Shown here piece by piece: positions 1 to 4,729 of a DNA stretch of 5,824 bases. Each line of letters opens with the position of its first letter. Within the stretch, counting starts at the first letter, position 1. The notes under the pieces are model-generated. The model saw only the letters and a list, made by a program, of their open reading frames with translations. It made no database searches and was not told where the DNA came from. Both the position numbers and the translations under genes were made by a program. The DNA is from CAZUZD01 sp964624465 (GTDB lineage Bacteria > Planctomycetota > Planctomycetia > Isosphaerales > Isosphaeraceae). The stretch covers positions 1-5,824 of the forward strand of contig CAZUZD010000365.1 of the NCBI GenBank assembly GCA_964624465.1, read 5' to 3'.

Positions 1-76
1 TTCGGGTCGTCGGTCGTCGCGAGCACGTCGTCGACGGGTCGCGCGCCGGCGATCGGGTCGACGGCCCGGCGCTCAT
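1..76 (-). CDS. Start of a partial gene overlapping the ECF sigma factor (runs off the window)
   Basis: An ATG at 76-74 overlaps the TGA of the ECF sigma gene as ATGA. A GGGAGG Shine-Dalgarno sequence at 89-84 lies 7 nt before it, inside the sigma gene, which suggests translational coupling. Only about 25 codons are visible and they encode a Ser/Thr/Pro/Arg-rich stretch with no recognisable domain. Planctomycete ECF factors of this kind are often followed by a Ser/Thr protein kinase, and low-complexity N-termini are common in those kinases, so a kinase is one possibility by context only. Against this start, another minus-strand frame (codons GAG CGC CGG at 74-66) has better third-position GC but no ATG or GTG near the sigma stop. 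The reading frame is therefore unsettled. Confidence 0.35.
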   Translation of the reverse strand, partial: MSAGPSTRSPARDPSTTCSRRPTTR

Positions 77-660
77 GCGCGGTCCTCCCGCTCCAGCCGG
101 GCGCGCAGGGCCTCCAGCTCGCGACGCACGGTGCGGTCGCTGACGCCGAGCCGCTCGGCGATCTGGTCGAAGGTCAGCCCCTCGCGGCGCAGGCCGACGA
201 TCGCCACCAGGCGGTCGTCGCCGCCGGCACAGAGCCGGTCGAGTTGCTCGGCGGCGAGCGCGACCTGGCTGGGGCTGGGCCCGGCGGCGCTCAGGGGGCG
301 GGGCTCGTCGCGGTCGCCGCGGCGGACGTACAGCCCCTCCTCCCGCTTCAGGTCGTACTTGCGACGGGTCCGGTGCCGGTACTGCTCCAGCACCTTCAAC
401 CGCACCATGCCCGCCAGGTAGCCGCGGAACCGCCCGGCGTCCTCGAAGCCGGTCGCCCGCCCCTCGGGCGCCGTCAGCAGGCTGCGGAACAGCGACTGGA
501 TCAGGTCCCCCGAGTCGAGCTGCCCTCGCAGCGCCCGGGGCAGCCGCACCCGCACCATCAGCCGCACCTCGGGCTCGAAGGCCTGCAGCAGCCGCCCCAG
601 CGCCTCCGGGTCGCCGGCGCGGGCCTGGTCCCGGAGCCGGACAAACGCGGCGTCGTCCAT
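73..660 (-). CDS. ECF-type RNA polymerase sigma factor, planctomycete type
   Basis: This gene encodes a 195-residue sigma factor that would direct RNA polymerase to a specific promoter set. Region 2 covers about residues 15-97, with the core-binding motif DSGDLIQSLF at 49-58 and the region 2.4-like segment RFRGYLAGMVRLKVLEQYRH at 77-96. A variable Arg/Pro-rich linker follows. Region 4 lies at about 150-190, with a helix-turn-helix around LTFDQIAERLGVSDRTVRRE (162-181) for -35 recognition. The length and the RLKVLEQYRHR signature resemble the planctomycete ECF groups known to sit next to Ser/Thr kinases. I chose the ATG at 660 because GGGAGG lies 8 nt upstream. The frame stays open to an ATG at 762, but that 34-residue extension matches no sigma domain and would cover the candidate promoter at 745-773. 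No anti-sigma gene is visible; the downstream overlapping gene may hold the controlling protein. Confidence 0.9.
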   Translation of the reverse strand: MDDAAFVRLRDQARAGDPEALGRLLQAFEPEVRLMVRVRLPRALRGQLDSGDLIQSLFRSLLTAPEGRATGFEDAGRFRGYLAGMVRLKVLEQYRHRTRRKYDLKREEGLYVRRGDRDEPRPLSAAGPSPSQVALAAEQLDRLCAGGDDRLVAIVGLRREGLTFDQIAERLGVSDRTVRRELEALRARLEREDRA

Positions 661-668
661 CGGGCCGA

Positions 669-674
669 CCTCCC
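669..674 (-). promoter_or_regulatory. Ribosome binding site fixing the ECF start
   Basis: GGGAGG on the minus strand, 8 nt before the ATG at 660-658. It supports this start over the in-frame ATG at 762. Confidence 0.7.
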
Positions 675-744
675 GGCCTCGGGGCCCCACCGACGCTGGC
701 CACCGATCCACAGAATCCAGAGATCCTGAATCCAACGTCCTCCG

Positions 745-773
745 AGTATGGCGTGTGACCACTGTGGAGTAAA
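745..773 (-). promoter_or_regulatory. Candidate sigma-70-like promoter for the ECF sigma gene, with a dyad in the spacer
   Basis: On the minus strand TTTACT (773-768) and CATACT (750-745) are separated by exactly 17 nt. Each hexamer matches 4 of 6 consensus positions. Transcription would start near 738, giving a leader of about 78 nt before the ATG at 660. The spacer contains the 9-bp inverted repeat CCAC-N-GTGG (759-767), where a repressor could bind. The surrounding stretch, about 700-850, is less GC-rich than the flanking DNA, as is usual for promoters. Planctomycete promoter consensus is poorly defined, so this is a pattern match only. Confidence 0.4.
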
Positions 774-911
774 GACATCATCCGGAGTCACGAAATGTCC
801 TGAGTTCCGAATGCTGGATGCGACGAACTTGTGCGTGATTGGTTGCAGTCGTGGGCGACCGGCGCGAACGGCGAGAAAACGTGCCGGTTCCGGGCGCCGA
901 CGGCAACTGGA

Positions 912-933
912 GGGGAGCGTCCCCGCGACGGGG
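912..933 (+). promoter_or_regulatory. Two mutually exclusive hairpins in the sigma-70 leader
   Basis: GGGGA (912-916) can pair with TCCCC (920-924) across a GCG loop. Alternatively CCCCG (921-925) can pair with CGGGG (929-933) across a CGA loop. Both use the CCCC at 921-924, so only one can form at a time, as in attenuator-like switches. Stems of 5 bp arise by chance easily in DNA this GC-rich, so function is unproven. Confidence 0.2.
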
Positions 934-938
934 CCCGA

Positions 939-958
939 GGGCGGGCGGGTCGGGGGGG
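939..958 (+). promoter_or_regulatory. G-quadruplex motif in the sigma-70 upstream region
   Basis: Four G-runs (939-941, 943-945, 947-949, 952-958) are separated by loops of 1, 1 and 2 nt on the plus strand, which is the coding strand of the downstream sigma factor. Such short loops are known to favour very stable parallel quadruplexes. The motif lies about 150 nt before the ATG. Whether it forms or regulates is inference. Confidence 0.45.
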
Positions 959-967
959 CGTTCTGGA

Positions 968-996
968 GGAGGGGGACCGGCCCAGGAGGGGACCGG
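968..996 (+). repeat. Purine-rich direct repeat
   Basis: GGAGGGGGACCGG (968-980) recurs as GGAGGGGACCGG (985-996), 17 bp apart and differing by one G. Further GGAGG-like blocks occur around 1011-1016 and 1028-1034. The blocks resemble Shine-Dalgarno sequences, but no suitable start codon and coding frame follows them before the ATG at 1106. Confidence 0.5.
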
Positions 997-1105
997 GACG
1001 GACGGTTCAGGGAGGAGTGCGCCCATCGGAGGAGGGCCGGAGTGCGTCGCGCGGTCGTGGCCGACCGCCGATCCGCCGCCGGCGCCGGGAACCGGAGCCT
1101 GAGCC

Positions 1106-1966
1106 ATGTCGATGACCACCCTGATGCGACCGGCACCGCGGCCCAGGACCGGGCCGTCGCGGCCCGCCGCGGCGACGCCGCTGGACGCCTACCTGGGCCA
1201 GTTGCCCGGCGGACCGCTGCTGACGGCGGCCGAGGAGCGGGCGCTGGCCGTCGGGATCGCGGCCGGCGACGCCGAGGCCCGCGGCCGCCTGATCCGGAGC
1301 AACCTCCGGCTGGTGGTGCGGATCGCTCGCGACTACCAGGGCCGTGGCCTGCCGCTGGACGACCTGGTCGGCGAGGGGAACCTGGGCCTGATCCGCGCCG
1401 CCCAGGATTTCGACCCGGCCTTCGGCACCCGCTTCAGCACGTATGCCGCGCACTGGATCAAGCAGGCCATTCGCCACGCGCTCACGACCACCGGCGCCAC
1501 CATCCGCCTGCCGGCGCACGTCGTGAACCTGCTCCATCGCTGGCGACGCGCCGAGCGGACCCTGCGGCGGCGGCTCGGCCGCGACCCCGGGTTCGACGAG
1601 GTGGCCGACGCGCTCGGCCTGACCGACTCGCACCGCGACCTGGTCGCCCGCGCGCTCCAGGCCCGCCGCCTGGTCGCCGAGGGCCCGGCCCACGACCAGG
1701 CGCCGGGGGCGGGGGTGCTGGCGGCCGGCGACGATCCGGCCGCGGGGCTCGAGGCCGCCGAGGAGCGGCGGGCCGTGCTCGGCCGGCTCGAACGGCTCGA
1801 CGACCGCGAGCGCACCGTGATCCGGCTGCGGTTCGGGCTCGGCGGCCACGACCCCCTGACCCTCAAGGAGGTCGGCCGCCGCCTGGGCATCACCCGCGAG
1901 TGGGCCCGCAAGCTCGAGCAGCGCGCCGTCCGCAAGCTCGGCGACGGCGAGCCGGCCGGTGCCTGA
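1106..1966 (+). CDS. Sigma-70 family RNA polymerase sigma factor, RpoD-like paralogue
   Basis: This 286-residue protein is a compact sigma factor with regions 1.2, 2, 3 and 4 but no region 1.1, so it resembles an alternative (group 2/3) rather than the housekeeping factor. Region 1.2 is at about 24-55 (TPLDAYLGQL, EERALA). Region 2 is at about 58-126, with NLRLVV (66-71), DLVGEGNLGL (86-95) and FSTYAAHWIKQAIRHAL (110-126). Region 3 begins near IRLPAHVV (133-140). Region 4 is at about 219-278, with RERTVIRLRFGLG (234-246) and the helix-turn-helix LTLKEVGRRLGITREWARK (251-269). Two deviations from primary sigma factors: the first Trp of the YAxWWIRQ motif is His116, and the usual RERIRQIE is REWARKLE. 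An in-frame TGA at 1100-1102 excludes an earlier start. GGAG lies 8 nt before the ATG; a second ATG at 1112 is possible. It is transcribed away from the ECF gene and converges on the glycosidase gene with a 19-bp gap. Confidence 0.93.
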   Translation: MSMTTLMRPAPRPRTGPSRPAAATPLDAYLGQLPGGPLLTAAEERALAVGIAAGDAEARGRLIRSNLRLVVRIARDYQGRGLPLDDLVGEGNLGLIRAAQDFDPAFGTRFSTYAAHWIKQAIRHALTTTGATIRLPAHVVNLLHRWRRAERTLRRRLGRDPGFDEVADALGLTDSHRDLVARALQARRLVAEGPAHDQAPGAGVLAAGDDPAAGLEAAEERRAVLGRLERLDDRERTVIRLRFGLGGHDPLTLKEVGRRLGITREWARKLEQRAVRKLGDGEPAGA

Positions 1967-1985
1967 ACCGCGCGGCCGCCGTTCC

Positions 1986-3275
1986 TCAGCGCGGCGCCTC
2001 CACCGCCAGCGGCACGTTGGCCGTGGCGGCGCCGCCGTGGTCGTCGCGGACGTAGAGGAACAGTCGATAGCCGCCGGGCGCCTCGGGCAAGCGGACCACG
2101 GCGTGGGTCGCGTCCGACTCGACCAGCGCGGCGGGGAACTCCCGCGGCACGGCCTCCTCGGCGCCGCCGGCGCCGTAGCGGCCCTCGGTGCGGAGCACCC
2201 AGGTCACGCGGATCGGGTCGCCGTCGGGGTCGGCGGCGACGGCCCGCACCCGCACCGTGGCGCCGGGGCCGCGGACCGGCTCGCCCTCCAGCGTCAGGGG
2301 CTCGACGGTCGGGCAGCGGTTGGCCGGCGGCCGGCCGGTCCAGAGCTCGCTCAGGGTGTCGACGGCGCCCGTGCGGCTGCCGTCGGGCAGTTGCAGGCCG
2401 AACCAGGTGGCGGTCGCCTCCTGCTTGTGGCCCCACAGGAAGGCGTACGAGCCCAGGCAGAGCGGCTGGTGGAGGACCGAGGTCTCGTAGATCCGGCGGT
2501 ACACGGCCGCCTTGGCCGTGCTGGTCAGCTCGGGCGCCGCGCCCCAGGGCGTCTTGGGCAGCTCCCACTGGCCGGCCGGGCCGAACTCGGTCAGGACGTA
2601 AGGCTTCACCCCGCCGGCCTGGCGGTACCGCTCGGCCACGGTGAGCGCTGGTCCGTAGCTGTTCAGGCCGACGACGTCGATGGCCGGGCAGAGCCGGTGC
2701 AGGTTCTGGATCTTGATCGGCTCGAACTCGGAGACGACGGTCATGGTCGGGTGGTTCGGGTCGAGCTGGTGGGCGAGGACGGCGATCTCGTTGACGGCGA
2801 GCCAGACGGCCTCGTCGCGGCCGTCCCCCTCCATCTCGTTGCCGATGCCCCAGAGGAGCAGGGCGGGGTGGTCCTTGAACCGCGTGATGACCGCGCGGGC
2901 CGCCTCGCGCTGGGCGGCCACCTGCGCCGGGTCGTCGTAGCGGAAGCCGTGGCCCTTGTGGCCGAGCCAGATGCCGGCGGTGACGGTCAGGCCCAGCCGC
3001 TGCGCCTCGTCGAGGATCGCCCCCAGGCCGTCGGCCCCCCAGGTGCGTACCGAGTTGCCGCCCGATTCGGCCAGCAGCTTCGGCGAGCCGCGATCCAGGC
3101 CGCCCCCCCGGATGAAGTACGGCTGTCCCCCGCGCACCAGCCGGAACCCGCCGCCGGGCGCGGCCTCGACCCGCACGGTGATCGGCCCCTGCGGCGCCCC
3201 GGCCCGGGCACGCGTGGCTCCGATCGCCGCCAGCACCAACCCGAGCCCGCCCAGAATTCGCCAGGATTGTCGCAT
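1986..3275 (-). CDS. Secreted clan-A glycoside hydrolase (GH2/GH5-like TIM barrel) with C-terminal Ig-like domain
   Basis: This 429-residue exported protein probably hydrolyses or rearranges a polysaccharide by the retaining mechanism. A signal peptide covers residues 1-25 (hydrophobic ILGGLGLVLAAIGA, cleavage after ARA). A TIM-barrel domain spans about 45-315. FKDHPALLLWGIGNE (133-147) matches the GH2/clan-A acid-base signature, with Glu147 as the likely proton donor. VLTEFG (227-232) supplies the likely nucleophile Glu230. NSVRTWGADGL (74-84) and DVVGLNSYGP (200-209) fit early and late barrel strands. Residues about 320-429 look like an Ig/cadherin-like beta domain (ADPDGDPIRVTW, VRDDHGGAA). 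The N-terminal jelly-roll and Ig domains of classical GH2 enzymes are absent, so GH5- or GH72-like relatives remain possible, and the substrate cannot be read from the sequence. GAGGGGG lies 6 nt before the ATG at 3275. The frame is open upstream to 4163, but those residues look non-coding and precede the signal peptide. Confidence 0.88.
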   Translation of the reverse strand: MRQSWRILGGLGLVLAAIGATRARAGAPQGPITVRVEAAPGGGFRLVRGGQPYFIRGGGLDRGSPKLLAESGGNSVRTWGADGLGAILDEAQRLGLTVTAGIWLGHKGHGFRYDDPAQVAAQREAARAVITRFKDHPALLLWGIGNEMEGDGRDEAVWLAVNEIAVLAHQLDPNHPTMTVVSEFEPIKIQNLHRLCPAIDVVGLNSYGPALTVAERYRQAGGVKPYVLTEFGPAGQWELPKTPWGAAPELTSTAKAAVYRRIYETSVLHQPLCLGSYAFLWGHKQEATATWFGLQLPDGSRTGAVDTLSELWTGRPPANRCPTVEPLTLEGEPVRGPGATVRVRAVAADPDGDPIRVTWVLRTEGRYGAGGAEEAVPREFPAALVESDATHAVVRLPEAPGGYRLFLYVRDDHGGAATANVPLAVEAPR

Positions 3276-3323
3276 CGCGCACCCCCTCGCCACCGGGTCC
3301 CCTGCTGCCCGCCGCCGGACCCC

Positions 3324-3329
3324 AGCATA
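3324..3329 (-). promoter_or_regulatory. Possible -10 element for the glycosidase gene
   Basis: TATGCT on the minus strand matches 4 of 6 positions of the -10 consensus and is one of the few AT-containing hexamers upstream of the gene. It would give a leader of about 40 nt. The hexamer 17 nt further upstream (GGGACG) matches only 3 of 6 positions, so support is weak. Confidence 0.25.
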
Positions 3330-3452
3330 CCGGACCGGACCGCGACCGTCCCCAGCACCGACGCAGCCGGCGGCCTGGCTCGATCCGGACGACTGGATCT
3401 GATGAGCCGGGCGACCCGGGCAGATCCGAGTGCCGGGAGCGGGTGCCGATGA

Positions 3453-3800
3453 GCGGGGCCGACCGCGACCACGGATGCGGTGGCGGCGGCGGATGCCGCC
3501 GCCGGCGAGCGGACCTGGGGGTTCACGAACTCGCGGGTCTTTCGGGGTGCACCCGCTGGTGGCCGCCGCCGGGTTCCCCTGCGGCCAGGCGTTTCCCGGC
3601 ACGCACCACCAGGTGCGGCGGGCGCACGAGTTGCTACTCAGAGACCCGGAGTGCCGGGACCGGGGTTCGTCTGCCGCGGCGGCTTCGTGAGGCGAGGCGG
3701 GGGCTCCTCGGTCCTCGACGTGCTCGCCCGCGCCCCCCGGCTCGCTGAGCGGCTCGGGGACGGCCCGCCCCGACACCGGGTCGCCGGGCCGGCCGCCTGA
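3453..3800 (+). pseudogene. Possible frame-disrupted gene remnant
   Basis: In the frame opening after the TGA at 3450-3452, codons to about 3542 have nearly all G or C third positions and encode a plausible stretch ending TWGFTNSRVF. From about 3541 the coding-like signal moves to another plus frame (VHPLVAAAGFPCGQAFPG, then HHQVRRAHELLLRDPECRDRG) to about 3664. From about 3666 it returns to the first frame (SSVLDVLARAPRLAERL) until a TGA at 3798-3800. This could be an old gene with two frameshifts, or chance in GC-rich DNA. I recognise no family, and there is no start with a good ribosome binding site. Confidence 0.15.
3482..3503 (+). repeat. Perfect 9-bp-stem hairpin
   Basis: GGCGGCGGC (3482-3490) pairs exactly with GCCGCCGCC (3495-3503) across the 4-nt loop GGAT. 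No T-tract follows on either strand, so it is not a standard intrinsic terminator. It is built from a GGC-type triplet run, which may simply have arisen by slippage. Confidence 0.5.
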
Positions 3801-3808
3801 CGGCCGGC
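3788..3808 (+). repeat. 8-bp-stem hairpin with a stop codon in the loop
   Basis: GCCGGCCG (3788-3795) pairs exactly with CGGCCGGC (3801-3808) across the loop CCTGA. The TGA in the loop ends the frame of the possible remnant at 3453-3800. No T-tract follows. It may be a GC-only terminator-like structure or chance. Confidence 0.4.
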
Positions 3809-3850
3809 GGGCCCGGGTCGAAATGCCCCCGGCGCGGGAACCCGGACTGT

Positions 3851-3866
3851 CGGACCGACCGGTCCG
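3851..3866. repeat. 16-bp inverted repeat upstream of the WxGYAP gene
   Basis: CGGACC (3851-3856) and GGTCCG (3861-3866) are separated by GACC. The site is about 300 bp before the ATG at 4162 and next to a lower-GC patch, so it could be an operator. There is no direct support for binding. Confidence 0.25.
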
Positions 3867-4148
3867 ATTCCGAACTTCAGGGTAGCGGGGTGGGTCGCCA
3901 CGAATCCAGAATTGTTCGTTCCCGGACACCTGGACGCGTGGCCGAGTGCCCGCCCGTGATGGGGCCTCGGGCTCTGGCCCGAACCCCCGGGACCACCGCG
4001 TGGCGGGGTCCCCGCGTTGTCCGAATCCCTTCGGGGAGCCTGGCTTCCGGCACCGCGCGGTCGTTGACGGTCTCGTTGCCGTCCGGCCGACCTCTCCAAT
4101 CCGGCGCATGCCCCGCGTCGGTGCCGGCCCGGCGGGCTCCCCCGTTCC

Positions 4149-4154
4149 AGGAGA
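4149..4154 (+). promoter_or_regulatory. Ribosome binding site fixing the start at 4162
   Basis: AGGAGA, 7 nt before the ATG at 4162. It decides against the in-frame ATG at 3946, whose extension lacks a signal peptide at its start and looks non-coding. Confidence 0.75.
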
Positions 4155-4161
4155 CGCTGGC

Positions 4162-4674
4162 ATGCGCTCGCTCCAAGCGGCGTGGCCCCGGGCCCTTGGC
4201 CTCGGCCACCGGGCCGCGATCGCCCTGACCCTGACCGTGACCCTCGGACTGCCGGCCGCGGCCCGGGCCCAGGTGCCCGCCGGCCCGCCCGGCTCGTCGG
4301 GCGGCTCCGCCCCCGGCTCGGCCTGGTCCGGCTACGCCCCGCCCCCGGGCTGGACCGGCTACGCCCCCCAGGCCGGCTGGTCCGGCTACGCTCCCGGTCC
4401 GGTCGCCACCGCCCCGGGCCTCGCCCCCGCGCCCACCACGCTCCGGGTCGCCCCGGGGGCGGCCCCCCGGTACGTCACGGTCGCCCCGGGGGTCGTCGCC
4501 CCCGGCGGCGCCACCCTGCCGGCGAACGCCGTGGTCACGCGCTCGGGCGTGGTCCGGCGCCGGTTCAGCCCGTCGTACGGCTGGCAGGGGGGGGCGAACT
4601 CCGCTGCCTACCGCGAGTTCGGCAGCGGCCGCGACGTGCCGCTCCACAAGCCCTGGCTGCCCGGCTCCCCCTGA
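4162..4674 (+). CDS. Small secreted Gly/Pro/Ala-rich protein with WxGYAP repeats, function unknown
   Basis: This 170-residue protein is predicted to be exported. Its signal peptide (1-36) has Arg10 and Arg17 before the hydrophobic stretch AAIALTLTVTLGLPAAA, with cleavage after ARA at 34-36. The mature part begins Gly/Ser/Pro-rich, followed by three copies of a 9-residue repeat with core W[ST]GYAP at 55-60, 64-69 and 73-78. A Val/Ala/Pro-rich segment follows (95-120; APRYVTVAPG at 101-110). The C-terminus (about 128-170) is less repetitive: VRRRFSPSYGWQGG (131-144), YREFGSGRDVPLHKPWLP (150-167). That ending looks like the conserved core, while the middle looks like a flexible spacer. No enzyme motif is present. 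A structural or cell-envelope role is possible but not shown. The gene converges on the next one with a 55-bp gap and no clear terminator. Confidence 0.8.
   Translation: MRSLQAAWPRALGLGHRAAIALTLTVTLGLPAAARAQVPAGPPGSSGGSAPGSAWSGYAPPPGWTGYAPQAGWSGYAPGPVATAPGLAPAPTTLRVAPGAAPRYVTVAPGVVAPGGATLPANAVVTRSGVVRRRFSPSYGWQGGANSAAYREFGSGRDVPLHKPWLPGSP
4321..4401 (+). repeat. Three 27-bp tandem repeats inside the secreted protein gene
   Basis: Three 9-codon units encode [AG]W[ST]GYAP plus two variable residues. The TGG-[TA]CC-GGC-TAC-GC core is nearly identical in all three, so recent unit duplication is likely. Confidence 0.85.
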
Positions 4675-4729
4675 CGGCGCCCGGCCCACGAACGAATTCG
4701 GACTTCCGCGACGTCCGCCCCGGGCCCGG

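Larger units (their letters stand above)
661..1105. other. 445-bp regulatory interval between divergent sigma genes
   Basis: I see no convincing gene here. Open frames that cross it are Arg/Gly/Pro-rich and match no domain. The left half (about 700-870) is relatively AT-rich and holds the candidate promoter for the ECF gene. The right half (about 905-1050) is extremely G- and purine-rich on the plus strand. It contains two competing hairpins (912-933), a G-quadruplex motif (939-958) and a direct repeat (968-996). If the sigma-70 gene is transcribed from the AT-rich part, these would lie in a 5' leader of roughly 200-350 nt. I could not identify a clear plus-strand promoter. Confidence 0.6.
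3276..4161. other. 886-bp stretch without a convincing gene
   Basis: Open frames on both strands give Arg/Pro/Gly-rich proteins with no domain, signal peptide or good ribosome binding site. The part nearest 3275 is probably the glycosidase promoter region, and the last few hundred bases should hold the promoter of the gene at 4162. The interval contains a perfect 9-bp-stem hairpin (3482-3503), a 10-bp palindrome GGGTGCACCC (3545-3554), a 5-bp-stem hairpin with ACCA loop (3603-3616), an 8-bp-stem hairpin (3788-3808) and a 16-bp inverted repeat (3851-3866). At 3453-3800 the best GC3 signal jumps between plus-strand frames, which may mark a decayed gene. A lower-GC patch at about 3868-3925 could carry a promoter, but I could not match hexamers with correct spacing. 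Confidence 0.5.

Noticed and set aside
786..808. ECF-type -35 element GGAACT on the minus strand upstream of the ECF gene
   Set aside because: No convincing ECF -10 sequence at the right spacing; insufficient for an autoregulation claim.
1968..1994. Possible bidirectional terminator between the convergent genes (CCGCGC / GCGCGG)
   Set aside because: The stem is only 6 bp with a 15-nt loop, there is no T-tract, and half of it lies in the glycosidase coding region.
748..2055. Plus-strand open frame of 435 codons
   Set aside because: Overlaps the sigma-70 gene in another frame and is Arg/Pro/Gly-rich without any domain; a shadow caused by high GC.
1333..3282. Minus-strand open frame of 649 codons
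   Set aside because: Lies antisense to the sigma-70 gene and out of frame with the glycosidase; composition is Arg/Gly/Ala/Pro-rich and no motif is present.
1959..3452. Plus-strand open frame of 497 codons
   Set aside because: Antisense to the glycosidase, whose catalytic motifs and signal peptide show which strand is real.
3907..3912. CAGAAT as a -10 element for the gene at 4162
   Set aside because: No -35-like hexamer at 16-18 nt upstream, and it is about 250 bp from the start.
3991..4012. Hairpin GGGA-CCAC-CGC-GTGG with closing TCCC
   Set aside because: Needs an asymmetric bulge and has no T-tract; similar structures are expected by chance at this GC content.
3276..4163. Upstream extension of the glycosidase frame
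   Set aside because: The signal peptide and ribosome binding site place the start at 3275; the extension has low-complexity, non-coding-like composition.
3877..4689. Minus-strand open frame of 270 codons
   Set aside because: Antisense to the secreted WxGYAP protein gene, Gly/Arg/Ala-rich, with no domain.
4679..4729. Terminator between the convergent genes ending at 4674 and 4730
   Set aside because: Only short palindromes (CGAATTCG at 4693-4700, CCGGGCCCGG at 4720-4729) are present; no stem with a T-tract.
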